From contig JANQQB010000447.1 in assembly GCA_028285165.1 (NCBI GenBank), positions 1 to 34,736 on the forward strand: 34,736 nucleotides of DNA, given 5' to 3'. A program made the translations under genes and the position numbers. This DNA is from Rhodobiaceae bacterium (lineage in GTDB: Bacteria > Pseudomonadota > Alphaproteobacteria > Rhizobiales > JANQQB01). Position 1 is the first letter of the stretch; each line of letters starts with the position of its first letter. Of the stretch, positions 24,918-32,896 are shown one piece after another. The notes beneath the pieces were generated by a model. The model worked only from the letters and a program-made list of their open reading frames with translations, made no database searches and was not told the origin of the DNA.

Positions 24918-25562
24918 GTGAGCGAACAGAAGCCGGAAAACCTGATCCGGCCGGCCCGATACCAGAAGCGGCGTGACGCCATCCTGGACGGTGCTCTGAA
25001 GATCTTTTCCGAGCGTGGCATCGAGTCCACCGGTCTGAAGGAAATTGCCGCGCATCTCGGGCTGACCCACCCAGCGCTTTACCATTACTTCAGATCCAAG
25101 GAGCAGATCGTTTTCGAGGCCGTCGAAAAGGCGATGCTGGATCTGATTGCGGTCCTGGAGGACAGCCAGAAAGGCGTTCCCGCGCACGCGCCGACACGCC
25201 TGCTTGTGCTGTGCAGCGCGCATATCCTGTATGAATTGAAAGAAAGCAGCATCATTCCATTCGTCAATTCCCTGCTTTACGGCCCGCTGCGCGACGCCAC
25301 CACGCTCGACGAAGCGCAAAAGGAGCGTATCCAGGATCTCCAGCGCATCGTTCTGGATGCCTATCGCAAAATCATTGCTGCCGGTCAGCAATCAGGGGAT
25401 TTCATCGAAGGGTCGGCCAGCGTGGCCGCGTTCGGGGTTCTGGGCACTGTCTCTTACACGGTTTTCTGGTACCGCGCTGACGGCGCGCTTTCGGCAGAGG
25501 CCGTCGCACGGACCGTTGCGGCGCAGGCCCTGCGGTCCGTCAGTCGGCTGGTTGAAGGCTAA
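24918..25562 (+). CDS. TetR-family transcriptional regulator of the catabolic island
   Basis: A 214-residue repressor-type regulator. The N-terminal HTH (about 15-65) reads AILDGALKIFSERGIESTGLKEIAAHLGLTHPALYHYFRSKEQI, strongly TetR; the all-helical C-terminal part is the usual ligand-binding and dimerisation region. It starts with GTG, with GGGAGG 6 nt upstream. Its own promoter region contains operator copy 1, and operator copy 2 begins at the base right after its stop codon, so autorepression and control of the TRAP operon are likely. The inducer is probably the imported acid or its CoA thioester (inference, by analogy with FadR/PaaR-type TetR regulators). Confidence 0.93.
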   Translation: MSEQKPENLIRPARYQKRRDAILDGALKIFSERGIESTGLKEIAAHLGLTHPALYHYFRSKEQIVFEAVEKAMLDLIAVLEDSQKGVPAHAPTRLLVLCSAHILYELKESSIIPFVNSLLYGPLRDATTLDEAQKERIQDLQRIVLDAYRKIIAAGQQSGDFIEGSASVAAFGVLGTVSYTVFWYRADGALSAEAVARTVAAQALRSVSRLVEG

Positions 25563-25582
25563 AATTGACAAGATTGTAAAAT
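25563..25582 (+). promoter_or_regulatory. TetR operator, copy 2 (TRAP operon promoter)
   Basis: AATTGACA at 25563-25570 and TGTAAAAT at 25575-25582 flank a 4-nt spacer. It matches copy 1 at 15 of 20 positions with identical spacing. TTGACA at 25565-25570 can be the -35, with TAATCC (25590-25595) as a weak -10 at 19 bp. It starts immediately after the tetR stop codon and lies 41 bp before dctP. Confidence 0.75.
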
Positions 25583-25623
25583 TCTGACCTAATCCCTCGC
25601 AATCACAAGAGGGAGACAGTCGC

Positions 25624-26673
25624 ATGATGAAGCATGCATGCAGAACGATCGCGGCGACGGCCGTGCTGGCAGCCGGCGCGACTGCGCCGGCATTTGCTGA
25701 ACACAGTTTTAAGGTCATCGGAACCTGGGGCGTGGGCGCCATGTACAAGGAACATGAAGCGCCCCTGTGGGAGACCGCGATTCCCGAAGCGTCCGGCGGC
25801 AAGGTGACGGGCGAAATCAAGGCGATGACGGATCTCGGGCTGAAGGGATTTGAAACCGTCAAGCTCTTGAAGACGGGCGTCTATGACGTCGGCTTTGGCG
25901 CCTACACCTATATCGCATCCGGCAATCCGGTGTTCGAGGGCATCGATCTGGCCCTAACACCGAAGAACACCGACGAGGCGCGGCGGTTGGTCGAGGCTTA
26001 CGATCCTGTGGTGAAAAAGGCGTTTGCCGACATTCACGGCGTCGAATTGCTCGCGAGCTATCCGTTCCCCGCCCAGGTCTTGGTCTGCCGCGACCCGTTC
26101 GAAAGTCTTGCCGATTTGAAGGGGCGCAAGATCCGCGTCTATTCCACGACGCTTGGCGACATGGCCGAGGGGTTCGGCGGTGTCAGCGTGTCCATTCCCC
26201 TGTCGGAAGTGGTGCCGGCGCTGCAGCGTGGCGTGGTTGATTGCGGCGTATCATCCGGAGTCTCGATGTATCATGCCAAATGGCAAGACGTCGTGAATTA
26301 CCTCTACGAAACACCGGTCTCGGCCGGAATTGCGTTTCTTGCCATGAACAAGGCCAAGTTCGACGCGCTCGACGAAGAAACGCAAACGCTATTGACCGAG
26401 CAATCGCGGATCTTTGCAGACAAGGCCTGGGCGGCATTGAAGGATTCCGAACAGCAGGGCATTTCCTGTCTCACCGGTGAGGGCGGATCCTGCCGGTATG
26501 GCGATCCGGCCGGCATGACGCTCGTCAAGGCCAATCCGGACGACGAACCCCTGCGTCGCTCGATACTCGAAGACTACGTGCTCAAACGGTATGCGGAGCG
26601 GTGCGGTGCCGACTGCGCTGCCGAGTGGAATGCCACGGCCGGTGCCGTGATCGGCCTGTCGGCCACCCAATAG
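25624..26673 (+). CDS. dctP: TRAP transporter substrate-binding protein (DctP family)
   Basis: Periplasmic receptor of a TRAP importer, 349 residues, with a signal peptide cleaved after AFA (residue 25). DctP-family features include KVTGEIKAMTDLGLKGFETVKLLKTGVYDVGFG and the SLADLKGRKIRVYST segment; Arg171 in that segment occupies the place of the conserved Arg that binds the ligand carboxylate in DctP proteins. So the substrate is probably an organic acid. The C-terminal part has four cysteines (GISC, GSC, RCGADC) that may form disulfides, unusual for the family. GAGGGAG lies 8 nt before the first of two adjacent ATGs. First gene of the TRAP operon under operator copy 2. Confidence 0.93.
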   Translation: MMKHACRTIAATAVLAAGATAPAFAEHSFKVIGTWGVGAMYKEHEAPLWETAIPEASGGKVTGEIKAMTDLGLKGFETVKLLKTGVYDVGFGAYTYIASGNPVFEGIDLALTPKNTDEARRLVEAYDPVVKKAFADIHGVELLASYPFPAQVLVCRDPFESLADLKGRKIRVYSTTLGDMAEGFGGVSVSIPLSEVVPALQRGVVDCGVSSGVSMYHAKWQDVVNYLYETPVSAGIAFLAMNKAKFDALDEETQTLLTEQSRIFADKAWAALKDSEQQGISCLTGEGGSCRYGDPAGMTLVKANPDDEPLRRSILEDYVLKRYAERCGADCAAEWNATAGAVIGLSATQ

Positions 26674-26681
26674 CAGCACCG

Positions 26682-27308
26682 ATGTCCCTCCCAAGCAGCG
26701 CAAAGCGGCCCGCTTTCGAGCGGGCCGCTCAAATCCTGGTCTGGATCGGCGGTGCGGCGCTGATCGTAATGGCGTTTGTCATCACTATCGAAGCGCTGAT
26801 GCTGAAATTTTTCAACCATGCGTTCGGCGGCGTGGATGAGATCACGAAATACGTCTTTGCCTGCGCCTCTTCCTGCGCGTTTGCCTACGCCGTCTTCGAA
26901 AAGGCGAACATCCGCATCGACATCGTTCGCAACCGCTTCGGGGCGCGCATTCGCCTGGTATTCGACATCATCGCGTGGGCGGTTTTTGTTCTGGTATTCG
27001 CGGTCATTGCCTATCGCGGCGTGGAACTGGCCTGGCAATCCTTCGAAAGCGGCGCGCGCTCGATCACCCCGAAACGCATGTTGCTGTTCATCCCGCAGGG
27101 AATTTTTGCCTTCGGTCTGGTCATGACGGTCCTTGCCGGGCTCGTTATCGGCTGGCGCGCATTTCGTCTGCTCTCGAATGGCCGGTCCGACGCGGCCGCG
27201 ACCCTGTTGTCGCCGTCCAGCGAAGTGGATCGCGAATTGCCCGGTTCAGCGGAATCACGCCGTCTCGAGGCAGCCGATACCGACACCGGCAACGGGCACG
27301 AGCGATGA
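26682..27308 (+). CDS. dctQ: TRAP transporter small permease (DctQ family)
   Basis: Inner-membrane subunit of 208 residues with four predicted helices (about 16-38, 50-70, 88-110, 130-155). It carries DctQ-type segments FGGVDEITKYVFACASSCAFAYAVFEKANIRIDIV and ARIRLVFDIIAWAVF. A long hydrophilic C-terminal tail (about 160-208, ending SRRLEAADTDTGNGHER) is longer than usual. The start at 26682 is 9 nt after the dctP stop; the frame is open back to 26601 but there it overlaps dctP. The stop overlaps dctM by 4 bp. It pairs with DctM in the membrane complex. Confidence 0.93.
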   Translation: MSLPSSAKRPAFERAAQILVWIGGAALIVMAFVITIEALMLKFFNHAFGGVDEITKYVFACASSCAFAYAVFEKANIRIDIVRNRFGARIRLVFDIIAWAVFVLVFAVIAYRGVELAWQSFESGARSITPKRMLLFIPQGIFAFGLVMTVLAGLVIGWRAFRLLSNGRSDAAATLLSPSSEVDRELPGSAESRRLEAADTDTGNGHER

Positions 27309-28591
27309 TCGGAGTAAGCCTTTCCTTGCTGCTTGGCCTTCTGGCGCTTTCCGTGTCAGTGACGGCCGCGCTCGGCATGATGGCCATTCTGCTCACCACC
27401 TTTTTTACCGATATTCCAATCGACCGAATGACAGGCGAAATCGCCTGGCAGCATATGGCGTCGGAAACACTGGTCGCGATTCCGTTTTTCATCCTGCTCG
27501 GTGAGCTTCTGTTGCGCGCCGGCGTCGCGGAGCGCATGTACGCGGCGTTGACCCAATGGCTGTCCTGGCTGCCGGGCGGCACGATGCATGCCAATATCGG
27601 GTCCTGCGCATTGTTTGCCGCTACGTCCGGCTCGAGCGTGGCGACGGCCGCTACCATCGGAACGGTCTCTCTGCCGGAAATCCGCAAGCGCGGCTACAAT
27701 GAACGTCTGTTCCTCGGCACTCTCGCGGCCGGGGGCACGCTCGGCATATTGATCCCGCCGTCGGTCGCCTTCATCGTCTACGGCGTTCTGACCGAAACCT
27801 CGATACCGCGGCTTTACCTTGCTGGCATGGTTCCCGGGATCCTGCTTGCCGGCTTGTTCATGGTGCTGATCGGCGTGATCTGCGTTGTCCGGCCGGCGGC
27901 AGGAGGACGGCCGAACCCGACCAACTGGGATGCCCGGATCGCGTCGCTACCGGATCTCCTGCCGCCGCTCTTCATCTTTGCCGTGGTGGTGCTGACCATC
28001 TATGCCGGCATTGCGACGCCGACCCAGGCTGCTGCCTTTGGCGTCGTCGCGGCGCTGGGATTGGCGTGGTGGTACGGCGTTCTTGATCTGACCATGTTGC
28101 GGCTTGCCGTCGAGGGCACGATGCGGACGACCGCCATGGTTGTCGCAATCATCTTGACGGCGCTGCTCCTGAATTTCGTGCTGACCTTCCTGGGCATTTC
28201 CGACCAGATCACCAACGCCGTGCTGGGGCTCGATCTCAGCCCGATCGGCCTCCTCCTTGCTATCGCTGTCTTTTACCTGATCCTCGGCTGCTTCATGGAG
28301 GGGTTCTCCATCATGTTGATCACCGTGCCGATCATCGTGCCGCTGGTAAAGGCGATCGGCTATGACCCGATCTGGTTCGGCGTGATGTTGACCCTGCTCC
28401 TCGAGGCGGCCCTCATCACGCCGCCGATCGGCGTCAACCTGTACGTCGTTCAAGGTGTGCGCAAACGCGGGTCCATCACCGACGTCATTGTCGGTGCGAC
28501 GCCCTTTGTGCTGGTGATTTTTTTAATGGTCGTGGCCCTGATTCTCTTCCCCGAAATCGCGTTGTGGCTGCCGTCGGCCGTGTTTGACTGA
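27305..28591 (+). CDS. dctM: TRAP transporter large permease (DctM family)
   Basis: Inner-membrane transport subunit of 428 residues with about 12 hydrophobic segments, driving uptake by an ion gradient (sodium in characterised TRAP systems). DctM signatures: SETLVAIPFFILLGELLLRAGVAERMY, ANIGSCALFAATSGSSVATAATIGTVSLPEI, GTLGILIPPSVAFIVYGVLTETSI and LLLEAALITPPIGVNLYVVQG. The start ATG overlaps the dctQ stop (ATGA), so the frame open from 26975 is not used. The maoC-like gene follows after 13 bp, tying transport to metabolism in one transcript. Confidence 0.96.
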   Translation: MIGVSLSLLLGLLALSVSVTAALGMMAILLTTFFTDIPIDRMTGEIAWQHMASETLVAIPFFILLGELLLRAGVAERMYAALTQWLSWLPGGTMHANIGSCALFAATSGSSVATAATIGTVSLPEIRKRGYNERLFLGTLAAGGTLGILIPPSVAFIVYGVLTETSIPRLYLAGMVPGILLAGLFMVLIGVICVVRPAAGGRPNPTNWDARIASLPDLLPPLFIFAVVVLTIYAGIATPTQAAAFGVVAALGLAWWYGVLDLTMLRLAVEGTMRTTAMVVAIILTALLLNFVLTFLGISDQITNAVLGLDLSPIGLLLAIAVFYLILGCFMEGFSIMLITVPIIVPLVKAIGYDPIWFGVMLTLLLEAALITPPIGVNLYVVQGVRKRGSITDVIVGATPFVLVIFLMVVALILFPEIALWLPSAVFD

Positions 28592-28604
28592 GGAGACCCT
28601 GTTC

Positions 28605-29126
28605 ATGAGCGAACCGAAAGCGCTCGATCTGTCAGATTTTGCCATGCTTGAAGGGACCAGCGGCAGAGCATTGGGCGTGTCGCGATGGTTCGACATCACG
28701 CAATCCGACATCGATCGGTTCGGCGAAGTCACGCGCGACCGCGATGCCATGCATATGGATCCGGAATGGGCGGCCGCGCACTCCCCGTACGGGACGACAA
28801 TTGCCTACGGGTTTCAGACATTGGCCATGCTGACTGCGATGCTGAACGATATGGTGCCGCGCGGCACGCGGGAAGCCTATAAGATCAATTATGGCTTCGA
28901 CCGGATCCGGTTGTTGGCGCCCGTGCCGGCCGGCAGCCGAATTCGCGGTGCCGCTGTTTTGCGAGCAGTCCGAATGCGGGATGCGGAAAGCCATGTCGTC
29001 ACCGCGGAAATCACTGTTGAGATCGAAGACGCTGAACGGCCGGCGCTTGTGGCGGATTGGCTGTTTCTTGTGGTCAACGCCGAACGCGGCAAGCGCCGTC
29101 CGGACATGAACGGGGAGGCGGCCTGA
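28605..29126 (+). CDS. MaoC-like (R)-hydratase / hot-dog dehydratase
   Basis: A 173-residue single hot-dog domain protein. Enoyl-CoA hydratase 2 catalytic residues fit the D-x4-H spacing: Asp45 and His50 in TRDRDAMHMDPEWA. Further family signs are the SPYGTTIAYGFQTLAM helix and the KINYGFDRIRLLAPVPAGSRIRGAAVL strand pair. Such proteins hydrate 2-enoyl-CoA thioesters, so it should act after one of the two CoA ligases. GAGGAG lies 9 nt before the ATG; an earlier in-frame TTG at 28584 overlaps the dctM stop and is not favoured. Its stop overlaps the next start by one base (TGATG). Confidence 0.9.
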   Translation: MSEPKALDLSDFAMLEGTSGRALGVSRWFDITQSDIDRFGEVTRDRDAMHMDPEWAAAHSPYGTTIAYGFQTLAMLTAMLNDMVPRGTREAYKINYGFDRIRLLAPVPAGSRIRGAAVLRAVRMRDAESHVVTAEITVEIEDAERPALVADWLFLVVNAERGKRRPDMNGEAA

Positions 29127-29758
29127 TGGAGCGGATCGGATTTTTGGTGTTTGAGGGGGTCGAGGAACTGGACCTCGTCGGTCCCTGGGAAATGGCCACG
29201 ATGTGGCACACCTATGCCGACGGACCGCATTGTGTGACCGTTGCCGAACGCTCCGGCCCGCATGCCTGCGCCAAGGGCCTGACGCTGTCGGCTGAATACG
29301 ATTTTACGACCTGCCCGCAGCTCGACGCGCTGCTGATTCCCGGTGGGTTTGCCGCCTTCGATGAAATGGCCAACGAAACGCTCGTTCGGTTCGTTGCCGG
29401 ATGCGCATCCGACGACCGCCCGGTCCTGTCGGTCTGCACCGGAAGTTTCATACTGCACGCTGCCGGTCTGCTTGAGGGCCGGCAGGCCACGACCCACTGG
29501 AAGGCGATCGGCAGGTTACGCGATGCGGGCGTGGAGGTTGTCGAAGAGCGTTATGTGCGGGACGGACCGATCTGGAGTTCCGCCGGTGTCTCGGCGGGCA
29601 TCGATCTGATGCTGCATTTCATTGCCGAGGTGGACGGACCCGAGGCGGCGGCCATTGTGCAGCACAACGCCGAATATTATCCGCAGGCGAACGTGTACGG
29701 AACACAGCACCTGGCCGACGGCATGCCGGCATACATGAATTCCCTGGCAAAGCGCTGA
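29126..29758 (+). CDS. DJ-1/PfpI family protein, isonitrile hydratase-like
   Basis: A 210-residue protein with the nucleophile elbow VCTGSFIL (Cys104), the region IGFLVFEGVEELDLVGPWE (Asp16) and ATTHWKAIGRL. These segments line up with what I remember of Pseudomonas putida isonitrile hydratase InhA (FPGVQQLDLTGPYE, SVCTGS, ATTHW), whose Cys and neighbouring Thr plus an Asp are needed to turn an isonitrile into an N-substituted formamide. The same fold occurs as the sensor half of GlxA-type AraC regulators, but no DNA-binding domain is present here. The ATG overlaps the maoC-like stop, and a formamidase-like gene follows after 8 bp. Family secure, activity inferred. Confidence 0.88.
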   Translation: MERIGFLVFEGVEELDLVGPWEMATMWHTYADGPHCVTVAERSGPHACAKGLTLSAEYDFTTCPQLDALLIPGGFAAFDEMANETLVRFVAGCASDDRPVLSVCTGSFILHAAGLLEGRQATTHWKAIGRLRDAGVEVVEERYVRDGPIWSSAGVSAGIDLMLHFIAEVDGPEAAAIVQHNAEYYPQANVYGTQHLADGMPAYMNSLAKR

Positions 29759-29766
29759 TCCCTCCG

Positions 29767-31956
29767 ATGGCCGATCGGCGTTCGGAAAATCGCAAGGACA
29801 TCGTCGGCTATACCGGCAAGCTTTCGGTGCTGCCCGGAGAGACGCTCGATCTGAAGGTTTCCGCCTATGGACCGGAAACCTATGAGCTGTCGTGGCACCG
29901 CATCGAAGGCGCGCATTGGACCGATGTGGGAAGTGTGCCGGTCCTTCGGGACATGGCCTGCCAACCAAGCGGTCCGCGCACAATCCGTCGCCACGCAGTT
30001 CCGATCGGATCCTACATGACGGCACCGTTGCCGTTGTGCCTTCGGCATGTTCCGTCCTTTTCGGTGGGAGTGTTGGTCAAGCCCACCGGACCGCCGAAAC
30101 CGGTACGAACGCTCGTTTGCCTGGCGCCGGGAGACGGCAGCAGCCGTCTGAGGATCGTGCTCGACGATGCCAACCGGATTGCTGTTGCCCTCGGACAGGA
30201 AATCCTCGGCTCGGAAATCGGACCCGGACTGGCGGCCGATCGATGGACTGCGGTCGTCGTCGAGGTCGACAGGGGGGCGGGCCGCATGGCGGTCGCGCTG
30301 CAGGAAATGGGCATGCCGTCACCGGCGGTCATCGGGCTTGTTCTGGATACAGCCTGGCCAAAGCAGCCCTTCCGTGATTTCTATCTGGCCGCGTCCGTGT
30401 CCGACGACGGGATGCCGGCTGAATGTTTCAATGGCCGCCTCGAGACGCCCGTGATTGCGACGTGTAACGGCATGGAACTGGCGGCTGCCTTGATCGCCGG
30501 CCCGCAATCCGTGCGCCGCCTGGGGACGGCGCGTCTCGCCCACTGGGATTTTGCTGAGGCGATCGGATCGACGCGGGTCGTCGACAGGGGCCCGAGCCGG
30601 TGCGACGGCAGGCTCGTCAACGGACCGGACCGTGCCGTGACGGGGGCTTTCTGGGACGGCAGCGTGTTTTCTCCGCAGGCGGATCCCGACCAGTACGGCG
30701 CCGTGCACTTTCATGATGATGATCTGGAAGACTGTCGCTGGCCGACCAACGCCGTGTTGACGGTGCCGAACGCATGGCCCTCCGGTCTCTATGCGGCCCG
30801 TCTGAAAACCGGGGGTGGGGAGGACCTCGTCCCGTTTGTCGTCCGCGCCGCCCCTGCGCAGCGAAAGCGGGTGGCAATGCTTTTGCCGACTTGCACCTAT
30901 CTGTCCTACGCCAACGCAAAAAGCGCCATGCGCGGACCGGATTTCGGAATTGCGGACTACCCCGACGAAGGGTTTCTCGCCGAACACCCCGAGTTCGGCA
31001 AATCGCAATATGACCGGCACGCGGACGGTTCGCCGGTCATGGTATCGTCGCGTTTGCGACCGATCCTGACCATGCGGTTCGGCGTACGCCCGTGGGGATT
31101 GCCGGTCGATGCCTGGTTGCTTTCATGGCTCGCCCATGAAGGAGTCGATTATGATCTCCTGACCGACGAAGATCTGCACCGGGAGGGACTGGACGCGATC
31201 GACGGCTACGACGTCGTGCTCACCGGCAATCATCCGGAATACCATTCCCGTGAGATGCTGGATGCCCTGCAGGCGTTTGTCGAGCGGCGGGGACGCCTCA
31301 TGTATCTTGGTGGCAACGGCTTTTATTGGCGCATATCCGTTGCCGGCTCAGGGGCGCGCATCGAAGTGCGCCGGGCGGAAGATGGGACGCGCGCCTGGAT
31401 CGCGGAACCGGGCGAAGCGCATCATGCCATGGACGGCGCATACGGCGGCCTTTGGCGACGTCTCGGGCGGCCGCCCAACCGGCTCGTTGGCGTCGGATTT
31501 GCCGCACAGGGTTTTGACCGGAGCGGTTCTTATCGGGTTGTCGAGGGTGCCCGCGACGGCATAGCCGGCTTCGCCCTTGCAGGCATAGAGAGAGACACGT
31601 TCGGGGCTTTCGGCTGGCTGGGAGACGGCGCGGCGGGTCAGGAGATCGACCGCGCGGATCCGCGCCTCGGGACCGGCCGCGATAGTGTTGTCATCGCGTC
31701 GTCGGAGGGGCATCCGCCCTCCATGCTGCGTACGGTGGAGGAATTGCTGTCGACCCCGATGCCATTGAAGGATGCCAAGGCGCGGTCCGATATCGTGTTG
31801 CGTGCGGTGGAAGGCGGGGGCGCTGTATTCTCCGTAGGCTCCATGGCCTGGATCGGCGCCCTTGCCGAAAGCGGTTATGACAATGCAATTGCGCGCATGA
31901 CCGGCAATGTGTTGCGGCGCTTTCTGGACCCGAGGTCGATTGATCGGCGGTCTTGA
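29767..31956 (+). CDS. N,N-dimethylformamidase large (catalytic) subunit-like protein
   Basis: A 729-residue protein resembling DMFase large subunit (DmfA2). The N-terminal part has a LamG/concanavalin-like beta domain (about 95-290, WTAVVVEVD, DFYLAASVSDDG, LAHWDFAE, CDGRLVNGP). The C-terminal part (about 330-725) is the DMFA2 catalytic domain (LPTCTYLSYANAK, SQYDRHADGSPV, VLTGNHPEYHSREMLDAL, GRLMYLGGNGFYW). Known DMFase uses iron held by two Tyr and one Glu; Tyr381, Tyr415 and Glu491 are candidates by motif and similar spacing. No signal peptide. No gene for a small subunit is found here, unlike dmfA1A2. It ends 5 bp from a convergent hydrolase. It likely hydrolyses an N-formyl or other amide. 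Confidence 0.85.
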   Translation: MADRRSENRKDIVGYTGKLSVLPGETLDLKVSAYGPETYELSWHRIEGAHWTDVGSVPVLRDMACQPSGPRTIRRHAVPIGSYMTAPLPLCLRHVPSFSVGVLVKPTGPPKPVRTLVCLAPGDGSSRLRIVLDDANRIAVALGQEILGSEIGPGLAADRWTAVVVEVDRGAGRMAVALQEMGMPSPAVIGLVLDTAWPKQPFRDFYLAASVSDDGMPAECFNGRLETPVIATCNGMELAAALIAGPQSVRRLGTARLAHWDFAEAIGSTRVVDRGPSRCDGRLVNGPDRAVTGAFWDGSVFSPQADPDQYGAVHFHDDDLEDCRWPTNAVLTVPNAWPSGLYAARLKTGGGEDLVPFVVRAAPAQRKRVAMLLPTCTYLSYANAKSAMRGPDFGIADYPDEGFLAEHPEFGKSQYDRHADGSPVMVSSRLRPILTMRFGVRPWGLPVDAWLLSWLAHEGVDYDLLTDEDLHREGLDAIDGYDVVLTGNHPEYHSREMLDALQAFVERRGRLMYLGGNGFYWRISVAGSGARIEVRRAEDGTRAWIAEPGEAHHAMDGAYGGLWRRLGRPPNRLVGVGFAAQGFDRSGSYRVVEGARDGIAGFALAGIERDTFGAFGWLGDGAAGQEIDRADPRLGTGRDSVVIASSEGHPPSMLRTVEELLSTPMPLKDAKARSDIVLRAVEGGGAVFSVGSMAWIGALAESGYDNAIARMTGNVLRRFLDPRSIDRRS

Positions 31957-31961
31957 AGCTT

Positions 31962-32780
31962 TCAGGCGGCGCGGGTCAATGAATGCCGGTCGACATGCGA
32001 TCGCAGCATCCGTCCGAGGCCATCCGGCATCTCCACATTGGGCTGGTGTCCGATATCCGGCAGGATCGCCAATTCCGCAGCCGCAATGCCGCTTGCGATC
32101 GTCTGGGACTTTGTCGGCGGATTGGCGCCGTCGAGATCACCGACAAAGACCAGGGTCGGGCACAGGACATGCGCGAGCATATGCCGGATGTCGACACGGC
32201 GCAGGATCGGGGCCGCTGCCCGGGCGACAGCCGCACCGTCATTGCTGATGATCAAGCGGCGTTCCTGTTCGAGCAGGGTGCGGTTCCTGGGATCGTTCCG
32301 GAACGGTGCACCGTAGAGGATTTCCATCAAATGGTCGGCAACGCTCTCCGGATCTTTGGCGAATCCGTCGAGCAGCAGGCTTTCATACTTCTCGACCTTT
32401 TCAATTGGTTCGGCTTCGGCCGAAGCGCCGCCGACGGCCAGCGACAGGAAGCGGCCCGGAAATTGTGCGGCATTGCGGATTCCGGTCACGCCGCCGACCG
32501 ACATTCCGATCCAGTGAAAGCGGTCGACAGCCAATGCATCGGCAACCGACATGATGTCCCGGGCCAGCATGTCGACATCATATCCACCGAGCGGTTTGGC
32601 ACTGCGTCCTTGTCCGCGCCAGTCGACCGTCACGCAACGATAGCGATCGCTGAGATGGGCGATCTGCTGTTCGTACATGCGCCCGGAAAAGAAGAGAGCA
32701 TGGGTCAGGAAAACGGTTTCCGCGCCGTCGCCGAAGCATTCCACATACAGGTCGGTTCCGTTTATCGGCATCAATGGCAT
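31962..32780 (-). CDS. Alpha/beta-fold hydrolase (enol-lactonase/esterase-like)
   Basis: A 272-residue cytoplasmic hydrolase with a complete triad: nucleophile Ser94 in IGMSVGG, acid Asp217 (or Asp215) in VFVGDLDGANPP, and His245 in PDIGHQPNVE. The TVDWRGQGRSAKP segment after the first strands and overall length recall 3-oxoadipate enol-lactonase and related C-C or ester hydrolases; the substrate is open. It could also act as a thioesterase or amidase in the island pathway. It is divergent from the second CoA ligase, with operator copy 3 in the 116-bp gap to that gene's preferred start. It has no clear ribosome-binding site; ATGs at 32780 and 32771 are both possible starts. Confidence 0.9.
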   Translation of the reverse strand: MPLMPINGTDLYVECFGDGAETVFLTHALFFSGRMYEQQIAHLSDRYRCVTVDWRGQGRSAKPLGGYDVDMLARDIMSVADALAVDRFHWIGMSVGGVTGIRNAAQFPGRFLSLAVGGASAEAEPIEKVEKYESLLLDGFAKDPESVADHLMEILYGAPFRNDPRNRTLLEQERRLIISNDGAAVARAAAPILRRVDIRHMLAHVLCPTLVFVGDLDGANPPTKSQTIASGIAAAELAILPDIGHQPNVEMPDGLGRMLRSHVDRHSLTRAA

Positions 32781-32829
32781 GACACGTCACTCACTTTCTG
32801 GCGGCAATCAAGGCAAACACTTTGCTATG

Positions 32830-32849
32830 AATTTACAAATATGTAAATT
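32830..32849. promoter_or_regulatory. TetR operator, copy 3 (hydrolase / second CoA ligase divergent promoter)
   Basis: AATTTACA at 32830-32837 and TGTAAATT at 32842-32849 are perfect 8-bp inverted repeats around a 4-nt spacer. It matches copy 1 at 14 of 20 positions with the same geometry. TTTGCT (32821-32826) and TAAATT (32844-32849), 17 bp apart, could be the promoter of the CoA ligase, with the operator over its core. Confidence 0.75.
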
Positions 32850-32896
32850 TTAGGATCGCTGTGAAGCTCAATAAGTTCGGACGGGAGCATTGGTCC

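Noticed and set aside
24780-25391. N-terminal extension of the first CoA ligase by about 200 codons
   Set aside because: It runs antisense through tetR and across its operator, and shows no ligase-family sequence; AGGAG marks the start at 24776/24779.
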